Shown piece after piece: positions 1 to 9,100 of a stretch of DNA of 15,242 bases. Numbering within the stretch: the stretch's first letter is position 1; each line of letters begins with the position of its first letter. Source of the DNA: Isotricha intestinalis (Eukaryota > Ciliophora > Litostomatea > Vestibuliferida > Isotrichidae); the NCBI GenBank assembly GCA_023807065.1, contig JAJJLU010004296.1, forward strand, positions 1 through 15,242. Reading direction: 5' to 3'. Made by a program: the position numbers and the translations under genes. The notes under the pieces were generated by a model. That model was not told the origin of the DNA. It searched no databases and saw only the letters and a program-made list of their open reading frames with translations.

Positions 1-731
1 TTATTTGGAAATTAATTGGGTGTAAATGAAGAAGATAAAGTTTAATAAAATTATTTAGAAATATTGGATTCAAATGAAATGGTACTTTAAAATTGATAAA
101 AATAAATAAAATAATTTATTATAATTTGAATTTAAATAATATATTAGTTTCAGAAGAAAATGTTTTCAAATTATCTGATTTTAATTTAAATGAAGAGCCA
201 GAAAATTTAATTTCTAAATCAAAACATTTTCAAAATAATAGTTTATCAATAGCACAAGAAATTTTAAAAAATAATAATTACAATGAGAAAAGTGATTTTT
301 GGAGTTTAGGAGTAATTATATATTATTTATTATTTAAAACATATTCTTATGAAGGAAATTGTGAGTTTGGTTTGATAAGAGATATTTATTCTGAGAAAAA
401 ATTGGGTTTAGACCAAATTAACAATAATAATTTAAAAGATTTAATAAATAAAATATTAAAGTTTAAATTAGAAGAAAGATTATCTTGGGATGAATATTTT
501 AATCATCCATTTTTTAAAGAGGAAAAGAACAATGAAAATGAAAAGAATAATGAAAAAGAATATTGTAAAAATATTTTCAATTTTTTAGTAATAATAATAT
601 CTATTATTACAGTTTTTGTCTTAAAAAAGAAAAATAATAATGAAAATGAAAAAGAAAATGAATATAAAAAAGTAATTTTTAAAGCAGAAGATAATTCACT
701 TTTTATTTATTTTAGGAAATTATTCAAATGA
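1..731 (+). pseudogene. Decayed membrane-anchored pseudokinase, 5' end outside the window
   Basis: The frame open from 78 to 731 reads as the C-lobe of a eukaryotic protein kinase. It has a catalytic-loop-like stretch IIYYNLNLNNIL (111-146), KLSDFN at the DFG position (168-185), AQE at the APE position (252-260), a well kept DFWSLG (294-311), and a late EERLSWDEYFNHPFF block. The HRD triad is replaced by Y-Y-N, the catalytic-loop Lys is Asn, and DFG is DFN, so it could not catalyse normally. A hydrophobic segment (about 573-623, NFLVIIISIITVFVL) followed by Lys residues looks like one membrane helix. The frame contains no ATG. Upstream sequence (1-107) resembles the preceding kinase helices but only by switching frames and crossing TAA codons, so this is a fragment of a broken gene. 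It may once have continued into the BspA-like block downstream. The kinase-fold call is firm; the subfamily is unknown. Confidence 0.75.
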
Positions 732-1264
732 TTGGGAAAATAGAATATTTGATAATAAAGGGGAAAAAATATCAAATATAGAATTAGATAAAATTAAAAA
801 GATTGATTTTACAGAAAATGTTAAATTAATACGAAATCGTAAAAGATTTTTTGAAAAAGTAAAAAATTTAGAAAAAATAAACTTTAACAATATTGATACT
901 TTTTTGGTTACTGATATGAGTTATATGTTTTATGGATTAAATAAATTAGAATATTTAGATATTTCTAATTTTAATACATCTAATGTTAAAAATATGAGTT
1001 GTATGTTTGATGGATTAAATAATTTAAAATATTTCGATGTTTCTATTTTTAATACATCTAATATTATTAATATGAGTTGGATGTTTTATGGATTAAAAAT
1101 TAGAATATCTAGATATTTCTAATTTTAATATATATAATATTAAAGATATGAGAAGTATGTTTTATGGATTAAATAATTTAGAAATTTTATATTTACCATT
1201 ACATTTAAAAAATATAGATTTTACTTATAATATTTCCTCAATTTGTAAACTGTATTTTTTATAA
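676..1264 (+). pseudogene. BspA-like leucine-rich (DUF285) repeat protein remnant
   Basis: A frame open from 676 carries an N-terminal segment (GNYSNDWENRIFDNKG, then a K/N-rich stretch), followed by tandem 26-residue units of the type MSxMFxGLNxLEYLDISNFNTSN. This is the BspA-like/DUF285 repeat known from surface proteins of mycoplasmas, lactic acid bacteria and some protists. The frame stops at 1122. Switching frame near 1096-1100 recovers the rest of unit 3 and a fourth unit, ending with TAA at 1262-1264. The break is best explained by a net two-base loss where two Asn codons would be expected. No good ATG precedes the repeats and the frame opens just after the kinase ORF, so it may be the extracellular end of a kinase-TM-repeat protein or a separate gene. 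It is short (four units) compared with typical members of this family. Confidence 0.75.
907..1213 (+). repeat. 78-base tandem coding repeat, about four units
   Basis: Units begin at 907, 985 and 1063, exactly 78 bases (26 codons) apart, with a fourth at about 1139 after a small deletion. Each encodes a Met-Ser-x-Met-Phe turn, a GLN-x-LEYLDIS strand and an FNTSN end. Units 1 and 2 are also similar at the DNA level. The repeat is the structural core of the BspA-like remnant. Confidence 0.85.
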
Positions 1265-1499
1265 TTGAATTGATTTATTCATTTATTATTTTAATAATAT
1301 ATTATTTCAAACCAATCAAATCTGAAATTTATTTTATAATAATAAATAATATACTTTTTGAGGGTTATTTATCTTTAAAAAAAGAAAATGAACAAAATTA
1401 AAATATTTTATTCGAAAATATCTTATTTTTTTACATAAAATTAAATAAAAAAAGAATTTAATTAATTTTTAAAAATTAAGATCTTTTCTTTTTAATCGA
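1265..1499. other. AT-rich spacer with no recognisable gene
   Basis: This stretch lies between the last BspA-like unit and the first MORN remnant. It is nearly all A and T with stops in all frames. I see no RNA gene and no clear repeat. Confidence 0.6.
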
Positions 1500-2045
1500 A
1501 GTACATATAAAGGTAATTTAAATGACGGAGTAGGAGAAATAGAATATTTTATAGGAAAATATAACATAGAATAGAAAAATGATTTTAGAGAAGGAATAGA
1601 ATAATTTATCTATAGAAATAAAGATGTTTTATGGAAAAAGGAAAAATGATATGAAAAAAGGAAATGAGAGACTTATATATAATTACTGAAATATTTATAA
1701 TGGTAATAGGATAAATAATTAATTAGAAGGTTATGGAATATTATAACATAAAAATGGAGAAGATTTGAATATTTTAAATAAAAAATCTAGAAATAGAAAA
1801 ATATGTGAGTTTTTGGAAAAATAATAAAAGAAATGGGAAAGGAAAATTGATTTCAAAAATGGAGAAAAATTAGAAAGTGAAAAAGTTAAAATTGGAAAAA
1901 ATCATTTATTATTATTTAAATAATTGTAAATATGATGGAGAAAAAGGAATTATAAAAGAAATGGAAAAGGTATATTCTATTATGAAGATGATTCTATTAA
2001 TAATGTAGAGTTAAAGATGATAAAAGAGAATAAAATTGTTTTGTA
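1500..2045 (+). pseudogene. MORN-repeat protein remnant, left part
   Basis: Several stretches read as MORN-type units (consensus Y-x-G-x-W-x-x-G-x-x-x-G-x-G). They include YKGNLNDGVGEIEYF near 1505-1550, a KNDFREG block near 1575, an LEGYGIL / HKNGEDL block near 1720-1770, FWKNNKRNGKGKLI near 1811-1850, and YKRNGKGIFYYEDDS near 1950-2000. They lie in different frames and are interrupted by TAA, TAG and TGA codons, so no continuous protein can be read. MORN proteins act as membrane-associated scaffolds, and their variants are numerous in ciliates, apicomplexans and trichomonads. This copy is dead or nearly so. Several internal stops sit where Gln or another polar residue would fit. Confidence 0.65.
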
Positions 2046-2159
2046 ATATCTTATAAAAAGAAAAAATAATTTTAAATTTATTTATTAATTCCATTTTTTA
2101 ATATAGATATTTTTTAAAATACCTATTTTTGAAAAAAAATATATTTTAAATTATTCATC

Positions 2160-2477
2160 TTAATTATATCCATCTGAAATAAATTTATTTCCTCCTTTAA
2201 AAACAGTATTTATAAAGTTATTAGCATTTTCCTCATTTTTATGATTTACTTCACCATAATAAGCTTTTCCCCCATCATCATGACCAACAAATATTGTTTG
2301 AGCAGAGTTATGAATTAATGCTTTCTTAACATTTTTATCTGCCATTAATTCTTGCACAGAAGGATTATTGTTGGCTCTAGTTTGATAATTTTCTGATTTA
2401 TAAAGAATAAATTGAGTATGATTTTCACCACTGATTTCTTTACATATACCCATACAACATGAGGTGATGAATCCCAT
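2160..2477 (-). CDS. Small putatively lipidated protein of unknown function, 105 aa
   Basis: A clean minus-strand ORF runs from ATG at 2477-2475 to TAA at 2162-2160. The start is supported by the N-terminus MGFITSCCMGIC: Gly at position 2 and Ser at 6 fit an N-myristoylation signal, and Cys 7, 8 and 12 are candidate palmitoylation sites. This predicts anchoring to the inner face of a membrane. The remainder is soluble-looking, with a FILYKSENY segment, an IFVGHDDGGKAYYGEV segment, and a Gly-rich C-terminus. I do not recognise the family. Codon use (lys AAA, gln CAA, stop TAA) matches the giant gene, and it is the only short gene here without lesions. It lies between two MORN remnants pointing the other way, so it may have been inserted there. 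It could also be a terminal exon, but the lipidation-type start argues against that. Confidence 0.65.
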   Translation of the reverse strand: MGFITSCCMGICKEISGENHTQFILYKSENYQTRANNNPSVQELMADKNVKKALIHNSAQTIFVGHDDGGKAYYGEVNHKNEENANNFINTVFKGGNKFISDGYN

Positions 2478-2582
2478 ATAATTTATTTAAATATAATCTA
2501 AAAGTATTATATATTAAAATAATGTGGTTGATTTAAATAAATAAATTTCAGAAAGGATAAAAAAATTAATTTTAATTATTTG

Positions 2583-2879
2583 TATTATGAAAATGAATAT
2601 ATGAAGGAGAAAATAAAAAAAGTAAAAAAATATAAAAGGAATTATGTTTATAGAAATAGAGATAAATTTAATGGAGAATGGAAAGATAATAAAATATATA
2701 AAGGATAGATTATTAAAAATTATAATAATGGAGATAAATATGATGGAAAATATAAAAATAATTTAAAACTTAAAAGAGCAGTTCAATAGCAAGATGAGAT
2801 ATCGAGTTATAGGACGGCGGAGAATTACATGTTATCATCAGTTGTTGCTTTTGATATTTCAAAGCACCAATATATTTAA
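2583..2879 (+). pseudogene. MORN-repeat protein remnant, right part
   Basis: One frame from 2583 reads through a degenerate unit into DKFNGEWKDNKIYKG, a TAG at 2706-2708, and then YNNGDKYDGKYKNN, which are two recognisable MORN units. The same frame meets a second TAG at 2787-2789 and ends at TAA 2877-2879. After about 2770 the translation no longer looks like MORN and base composition changes. With the similar remnant at 1500-2045 it could be the other half of one gene split by the minus-strand gene, or a separate decayed copy. Confidence 0.6.
2781..2870. other. Compositionally distinct GC-richer island
   Basis: By hand count, 33 of these 90 bases are G or C (about 37%), and 2811-2820 is 8 of 10. 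The surroundings are far poorer in GC. The plus-strand frame reads SSYRTAENYMLSSVVAFDIS, which I do not recognise; the minus strand gives nothing clearer. It does not look like a tRNA or like any part of an rRNA that I can recall. It may be a fragment of foreign DNA or of a mobile element. Confidence 0.45.
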
Positions 2880-3640
2880 GAGAGAGGTGAATTTGGCTTC
2901 TATAAATTTTTGACTATTAAATTTATTATAAGATGTGAAAATAGAAAAAAAATTTAATGGTAAAATAATAATTGAATTTATTTTAACAATTAAGATTTAT
3001 TATTATTTCAAAATTTTGATATTTTAAAATATTTTATATTTTTTTTTGAATATTTATATGAAAAATTTTTTGATGTAATTGTTGGAAATTATATTTTATT
3101 GAAAATATGAATAGATATATTTATTAAAAATATGAGGTTAATGAATTAATTGATATTCAACAGTTAAAGATTAATAAAAATTACAATGTTAGTAATATAA
3201 TAATGATAGAAATATTTTTATTAAATATGATAAATATAAATTTTGATTTTAAAATATTGATGGAAAATAAAATAAATATTTTATTCCAAATAATGTAATA
3301 TTTGTATTATCGATAATAATAAAAATAGAATAATGATAAATCAATTAATAATTAAAAAAATAAATATCAATTTCATATATTAATTTTTATAAGAAAATAA
3401 TATTCCCTAAAAAATATAATATTTTTTGTATGATAAATAGGAAATTTTAATTAAATTATAAAACAATAAAAAATTAAAGGAGATTAATAATACCACTTAA
3501 GGAATTAAATTTATTATCCTAAATTTATTTATTATTTTTTATTTAGATAAATAAACAATATATTAAATTATACAAACAAATAATCTTTTTTATTTTTGAA
3601 AAAATGAATATGAAAATTCAAAAATTATAATCATTCAAAA
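2880..3640. other. Very AT-rich stretch with a faint decayed coding trace
   Basis: Most of this stretch has stops in every frame. Two short plus-strand pieces look protein-like: EYLYEKFFDVIVGNYILL (about 3048-3101) and a piece in another frame near 3128-3210 reading YEVNELIDIQQLKINKNY. Together they suggest an old degraded gene of unknown type near 3045-3295. The rest, 3300-3640, shows only A/T runs. Confidence 0.35.
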
Positions 3641-6139
3641 AAAAATATTATAGAAGATGATGAAGAAGAAGAAAAAGAAGAAGAAAAAGAAGAAAAAGAA
3701 GAAGAAAAAGAAGAAAAAGATGAAGAAGAAAAAGAAAAAGAAAAAGAAAAGAAGAAAATAAAGAAGAAAATAAAAAAGAGAAAAAAAGAAGAAAATGAAG
3801 AGGAATATATAATTAAAAAATTTTGATCTAGAAAATGTGAGGAATTTAATAGCTTTGCTTCCATCCATCATAAAGAAAAACAATTTTCTATAGATAATAT
3901 TGATGATTTTGCTGGAAAAAAATCTTTTTTAGGAAGTTGTTTGAAATTTATTTATAATTCTTTTAAATATAAAAACAATAGTTAAATAAATTTAATTATT
4001 TCAATCGTTGAAGATTGTTATTGCAATTCAAATAAAAAATATAATAATCTTCCAAATGATTTTAAAGAAATGTTATTGGAGAATTTGTTAAATTACCTGA
4101 AGAAAGGATTATTCAATACTTAAGAAAGGATGAAAACGAAATTGATAAAAGATATTCTTTTTTAATAAAGATTATTGATATTTTTGAAGAAAATTCAAAT
4201 GTTGATTTAAAAAATGTTTTTGAACAATTAGGATATGTAACATTTCAATATTTACCTATAATTCAAGAAAAAATTAAAATTGTTTTATAAAAAATTGAAA
4301 AAAATCATCGGTATTATAGTTTTTGGAATTTTGTATTGAATTTAATAAATTCTTTTGTTAATTATCAAAATATACTCAAAGGTAATAAAAAAAATAAAAT
4401 TAAAAAAATTACTAAATGAGAATCTAAGAAAGTATAATATTATGAGAATACCTCAAAGGAATTATTTTATGTTTAAAAAAATTTATGAAATTGATTGTAA
4501 AAATGTTAATTGTTCTGTTAAATTGGAAGATTTCTTAAAAATATATTTTAATAACATAATCTCAAAATCAAAAAAAAAGTTTTTATTATTTATTTTATTT
4601 GTTTACAATATCAAGAATTATATGAAGTATTACAAATTAATAAACAAAATCCTATAAAAAATCTAAAAATGTTTTATTAAAATATTTTTAATCTAATATT
4701 ACTCTTTATTTCATTTGAATCTAAAGAAGAGAATAAAGAAGATATTGTACTTGAAATTATAACATATTATTTATTGTTTGACCATTTAAATATTTTGTTC
4801 GAAAAACCTTATTTTATTCAATCTATTAACGGAGATATAGATTATAAATCTGAAGAATTAAAACAAAAAATTGATGAAAATTTTAAAAATCAATCAAATC
4901 AATTGTTAGAAAATCTAAATAAAATATTAAATGAAGGAAATAGTCTAGAAAAATATAATAGGGAATTTTATAATAAATTTCAAGAGGTATTAAATAATTG
5001 GATAACTATATATTCTAATTTTGATGATGAAATTATAAAAATTTTTATTGAAAAAACTAATGAAAAAGAAATTGCGGATGTTAAAAAAAAAATAGAAAAG
5101 TTAAAATCAGAAATTGATAAAGAAATTAGGAATAATCCTGGAAATTCATTATTAGAATCATTAAAACAACTTATTATTAATTTACAACCTACACAAGAGA
5201 ATTTTCAAAATGCAGAAAATTTCATAAAAAATATTATTTCTCAAAGAAAAAGTATATTAACAGATAAAAAAGAAATTGAATTAATCCATTTTCCAAATTT
5301 AATCAAAGATTTTCAAGAATATGTTGAAAGTAAAGAACAAATATTTTTAAATATTTTAATTGAATATAGTAAAAATTATAAATTAATTGAAAAAATATGT
5401 AAGAATAAACAAAGATATTCTTCTTTGATTATTTTAGAAAAAAATCATGAAATAGAAGAAATTGTTAAATTAATTTCAAAAAAATGCCTCTTAAATAAAA
5501 ATATTGAATTTAAACAAGATATATCAGATTATTTTCAATCACTTTTAAAATCTGCTCTTTTGAATGAATTATTAAAAAAATGTATTAAATAAATATATTG
5601 AAAGAAAAAATATCGAAGAAAAAGATATTCAATGGGCTTATTCAAAAAGCAAAAAATATGAACCTTCTTTTGAATTAATTATTCCTAATTTTAAATATGA
5701 TGATTATATTCCTTTATTTACTTTTAAAGATTTAGATGGAGAATTTAATGATGGATTTAAATTATCACAAATAAGTGCAAATATTTATTATGGGAGAGAC
5801 GAATTTTATCAAAACATTTATGAAATTAAAAATTGTGAAAATATTATTGAATGTATAAACAAAATATTTGAAGTATTTTTTAATTTTTTCAAGGATAAGA
5901 ATAATCTTAATGCTTTTGAGAGTGAATTTAATTCTTATAAAGAAAAAGATAATTATTATTTTTTTGTGAAAAAATTATTTGAAAACGAATCGGTTAAAGG
6001 TGGATTATATTTAATTTTAAAATCAATTAAAGAAATATATGAAGCAAATTTTGAAAATAAGGAAACAAAAAAAGAACAAATTTTATATAATGATTTATTT
6101 TTTTTAGAAAACAATTGGAAAAATAATATAACTGATGAA
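3641..6139 (+). pseudogene. Decayed 5' part of the giant vWA-protein gene
   Basis: Protein-like sequence runs continuously into the giant ORF but changes frame or meets stops repeatedly. The lesions I infer are: frame changes at about 3815-3827, 3883-3892, 4070-4080, 4387-4408, the A9 run 4570-4578 and the A7 run 5574-5580; and in-frame TAA at 3983-3985, 4288-4290 and 4678-4680. Intact pieces include an E/K-rich start, a stretch with LPEERIIQYLRKDENEI (about 4099-4149), one with QYQELYEVLQINKQN, and a 272-codon open piece ending at 5592 that is rich in helices. From 5576 the frame is the same as the giant ORF but has no ATG until 6140. Codon use matches the downstream gene (GAA, AAA, CAA). 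It looks like a helical N-terminal region no longer translated, or translated only if the lesions are assembly errors. No known domain is recognised. Confidence 0.7.
3653..3805 (+). repeat. Polypurine (GAA/AAG) low-complexity tract encoding Glu/Lys
   Basis: From 3662 to 3758 the plus strand is almost purely A and G, with one T at 3721; the tract continues with a few more Ts to about 3805. In the coding frame it reads as alternating Glu and Lys, turning Lys-rich near 3749-3790. On the other strand it gives meaningless poly-Phe/Ser frames. It probably marks a charged N-terminal linker of the ancestral giant protein. Such tracts can expand or contract and can form triplex DNA. Confidence 0.85.
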
Positions 6140-9100
6140 ATGAAAAAATATCCTTTGGCAATTTTGTTTCTTTTTAAATATGAAGATTGTGAAAGAGAAT
6201 TAAAATTTTATTTGGAAAAAACAGAAAAAAATGATAACAAATTTCCTTTATTTTTATTGTTGTATAGGATTTTTTCCTCAGATTTTTCTTTGATTTTTAA
6301 AACCTTTCAAAATACTCATATATCTAAAATAATTGAAAAAAATCTCCCAAAATTAATTTATAAGGCATTAAATGATTATAAAAATTATTCTTTTGATTGG
6401 TGTGGACTTTTTATTGAAAATATTAATACACATTTAATAAATACTAAAATTAGATATATATATGATTATATTTGTCATTTAAGTGAAATTTCTATTTTAC
6501 AATTATTTGAAAATGAAAGTGATGAATTAATTATATTTTTTGAGAAATTTATAAATTCATTTTTAACAAAACTTATTGATATTATAATAAAAGGGAATAT
6601 TGAAGAATTATTTATTAACAGTTTTGATGAATTAAATGATATGAAAAGTGTAGAAAATATATATGATGTTTTAGAAGAAGAATTCCATAATTATAAAATT
6701 AATACATTAAATACTTTCTTTGGCATTTTTTTGGAAAATATTGAGAAATTAGATTCAGAAAGAGTGAAAAATAATAATGATAATATACACGAAGAATTAA
6801 AAGAAGCAATATCATTAGATTACGAAAATGAAATTAAAAAAAAAAAAAAAGAAAAATTTCAAAATGAATTGCACAAAAAAGTAGTTGATTATGATAAATT
6901 CACAAAAGACACAGATGAATTTAAAAATCTATATGATAATTTAAAAAATGAAGAAAATATAAATGTATTTAATGAAAAATGTTCAAAAATTTTTTCGATA
7001 TATGAAAAATATAAAATCAATAATATTTTTAATAAAAATGGTGATTCAATTAAATTCCAATTTTTGATGAATATTCCAAATACTAATTCTCAATCTCAAA
7101 TAATGATAGAAACAAAAGATAAAAAGATTAATTTTCCTAAAAATGATAAAATATTTCTACCATCTTTTTTAAATATAAAAGAGAAAAATATTCTAACAGA
7201 TAAAAACTTTAAATATCTCTTTCACTCCTACATTCAAAAAAAAGAAATATATTCAATAAACGAAAAAAAATTAAAGGAAGAGAATTCGAAAAAAAAAAAG
7301 GAATTAGAAAATTATAAAAAAATAGATATCAAATCAATACATGTTGAAAATCCAAATTTAAGAATTAATGATAAGTATGTTAATATAACATCATTAGAAA
7401 AGGACAATCAATCTATAATTTTAAGAATTCAAGAATTCAACTTAGAAATATCAAAATTAGCAAAAGAAATCGCAAATAAAAAAATTGATATAAGAATAGA
7501 AGAATTAAATAATATAAATAAGCAAAAAAATGAAAAAAAAGGACAAAAAAAATCTGAAGTATACCAAAAGGAAAAAGAATTGCTTTCAATTTTTAATTCA
7601 TTTTATGCTTCGATGACTCACATAAAACAAAAAGCAAATAATCTGAAATTAGTAAAGCCTCAATTTATAAATGGCTCAACTGAACCAAAGAATACAATAA
7701 AAATTTGTGAAAAATTTGAAATTTATAAAAATAATATTATGATTTATTTATTAAAAATTGATGAATCTTATAAAGAATTAGAATATATAGAAAATAAAAT
7801 TAAAAAATGTTTAGAAAGTATTGGTTTTAAATTTAATTTACAATATAAAAATATAAAAATAGCAACAAATAAAATAAATTTTGAAAAGTTTAAAATAAAA
7901 TCAGTTAATTCACCTTATTTAACAATAACAGATGAAAATAAAATTCTATTTTCATTAAATAGTTTTGAAAGAATTATAGGACCTTATGTTCCATCATTGT
8001 ATTTAAATAATATAATTACTTTTAATATTATTTCTTTTATTGATAAAAATATAGAAGCAAAATTAATAATTAATGATGATTCTCCCTTAAAAAATTATTT
8101 TGATATTTCAAAAGTAGTACTTTCAACAAATCCAATCAAAATTAGTTATAGACATTTAGGGAATCAAAAATATAAAGAACCAAAAGAAGAAATTACAATA
8201 GGAACAATAATAATTAAAATCCAAAATGAAGATATTATAAAAGAAATACCATTTAAATTTATTACTCAAATAATGCCATTACAATTAAATTTAGAATGTT
8301 CAAAAAATCTTTATTATGAAAATAATGAATTTATATTTAAAAATAAATTTTTTTATGAAGGAGATTCTATAAAATTTAAACTAAATATTCCAAATACTGA
8401 ATTTAACTGTAAATATTTTTCTAGACAAATATACTTGATTGATAGTGATGATAATGAAGTAGAAATACCAAAAATAATGTATGATGAAAAAAAAGATGAA
8501 ATAAAATTAATTTTTCCGTGTATTAAGGAAAAAGATAAAGACAAGCAAATATCAGGATATATTTTTTTTTATATTTCTGCATCATTAAAATTACAAATTA
8601 GATTAAACAGTAAAATTAAAAAATTTGATTTTGTTTTTGCAAGTTATGATATTGTTTCAAATCAATACAGTGAATACTCTTATATATTGTATTATGATGA
8701 GGATGATGATGATAATAATACACAGAAAATCCATTTTCATATTGAATTTTTAACAGAATATAAAAAAAAAAGAAAAATTGAAATTATTGTTCCAGAAAAT
8801 AAGGAAAAAAATGAATTACAGTTTAAATTGATAGGTATAAACAATATAATAGAAACAGAAAAAAAAGGAATTTCTTTTTATATAAAAATAACAAATATTA
8901 CTAATCCTTTGAAAGGTATCAATGATATTAAAGTAAAAATAGATGATTTTGCTTGCGCTAAACTTTATGGTAAAATTCTTTATTTACCACAATATGCTTA
9001 TAATAAAGAGAAAAAGAAAATTGAAATATATAATAAAAAAAATAATTCTCAATTTGATACAGACATTTTAATAAATCCATTTAATTATCATATTAGCAGT

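Noticed and set aside
672..715. A 44-base GT-AG intron joining kinase and BspA-like frames
   Set aside because: The boundaries look plausible (GTAATTT to TTTTAG), but splicing them leads into a frame that soon stops, not the BspA-like frame.
676..1264. A mycoplasma or other bacterial origin for the whole window because of the DUF285 repeats
   Set aside because: TGA is a stop here, and the midasin-like giant gene, kinase and MORN sequences are eukaryotic in character.
3631..3883. Two overlapping minus-strand ORFs rich in Phe and Ser
   Set aside because: They are the antisense of the GAA/AAG polypurine tract and have no protein-like composition.
4382..4458. An intron starting at GTAATA in the decayed 5' part
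   Set aside because: None of the downstream AG sites tried up to 4458 restores the observed next frame.
8353..8544. Minus-strand 63-codon ORF
   Set aside because: Antisense shadow inside the giant plus-strand gene; no start context or family similarity.
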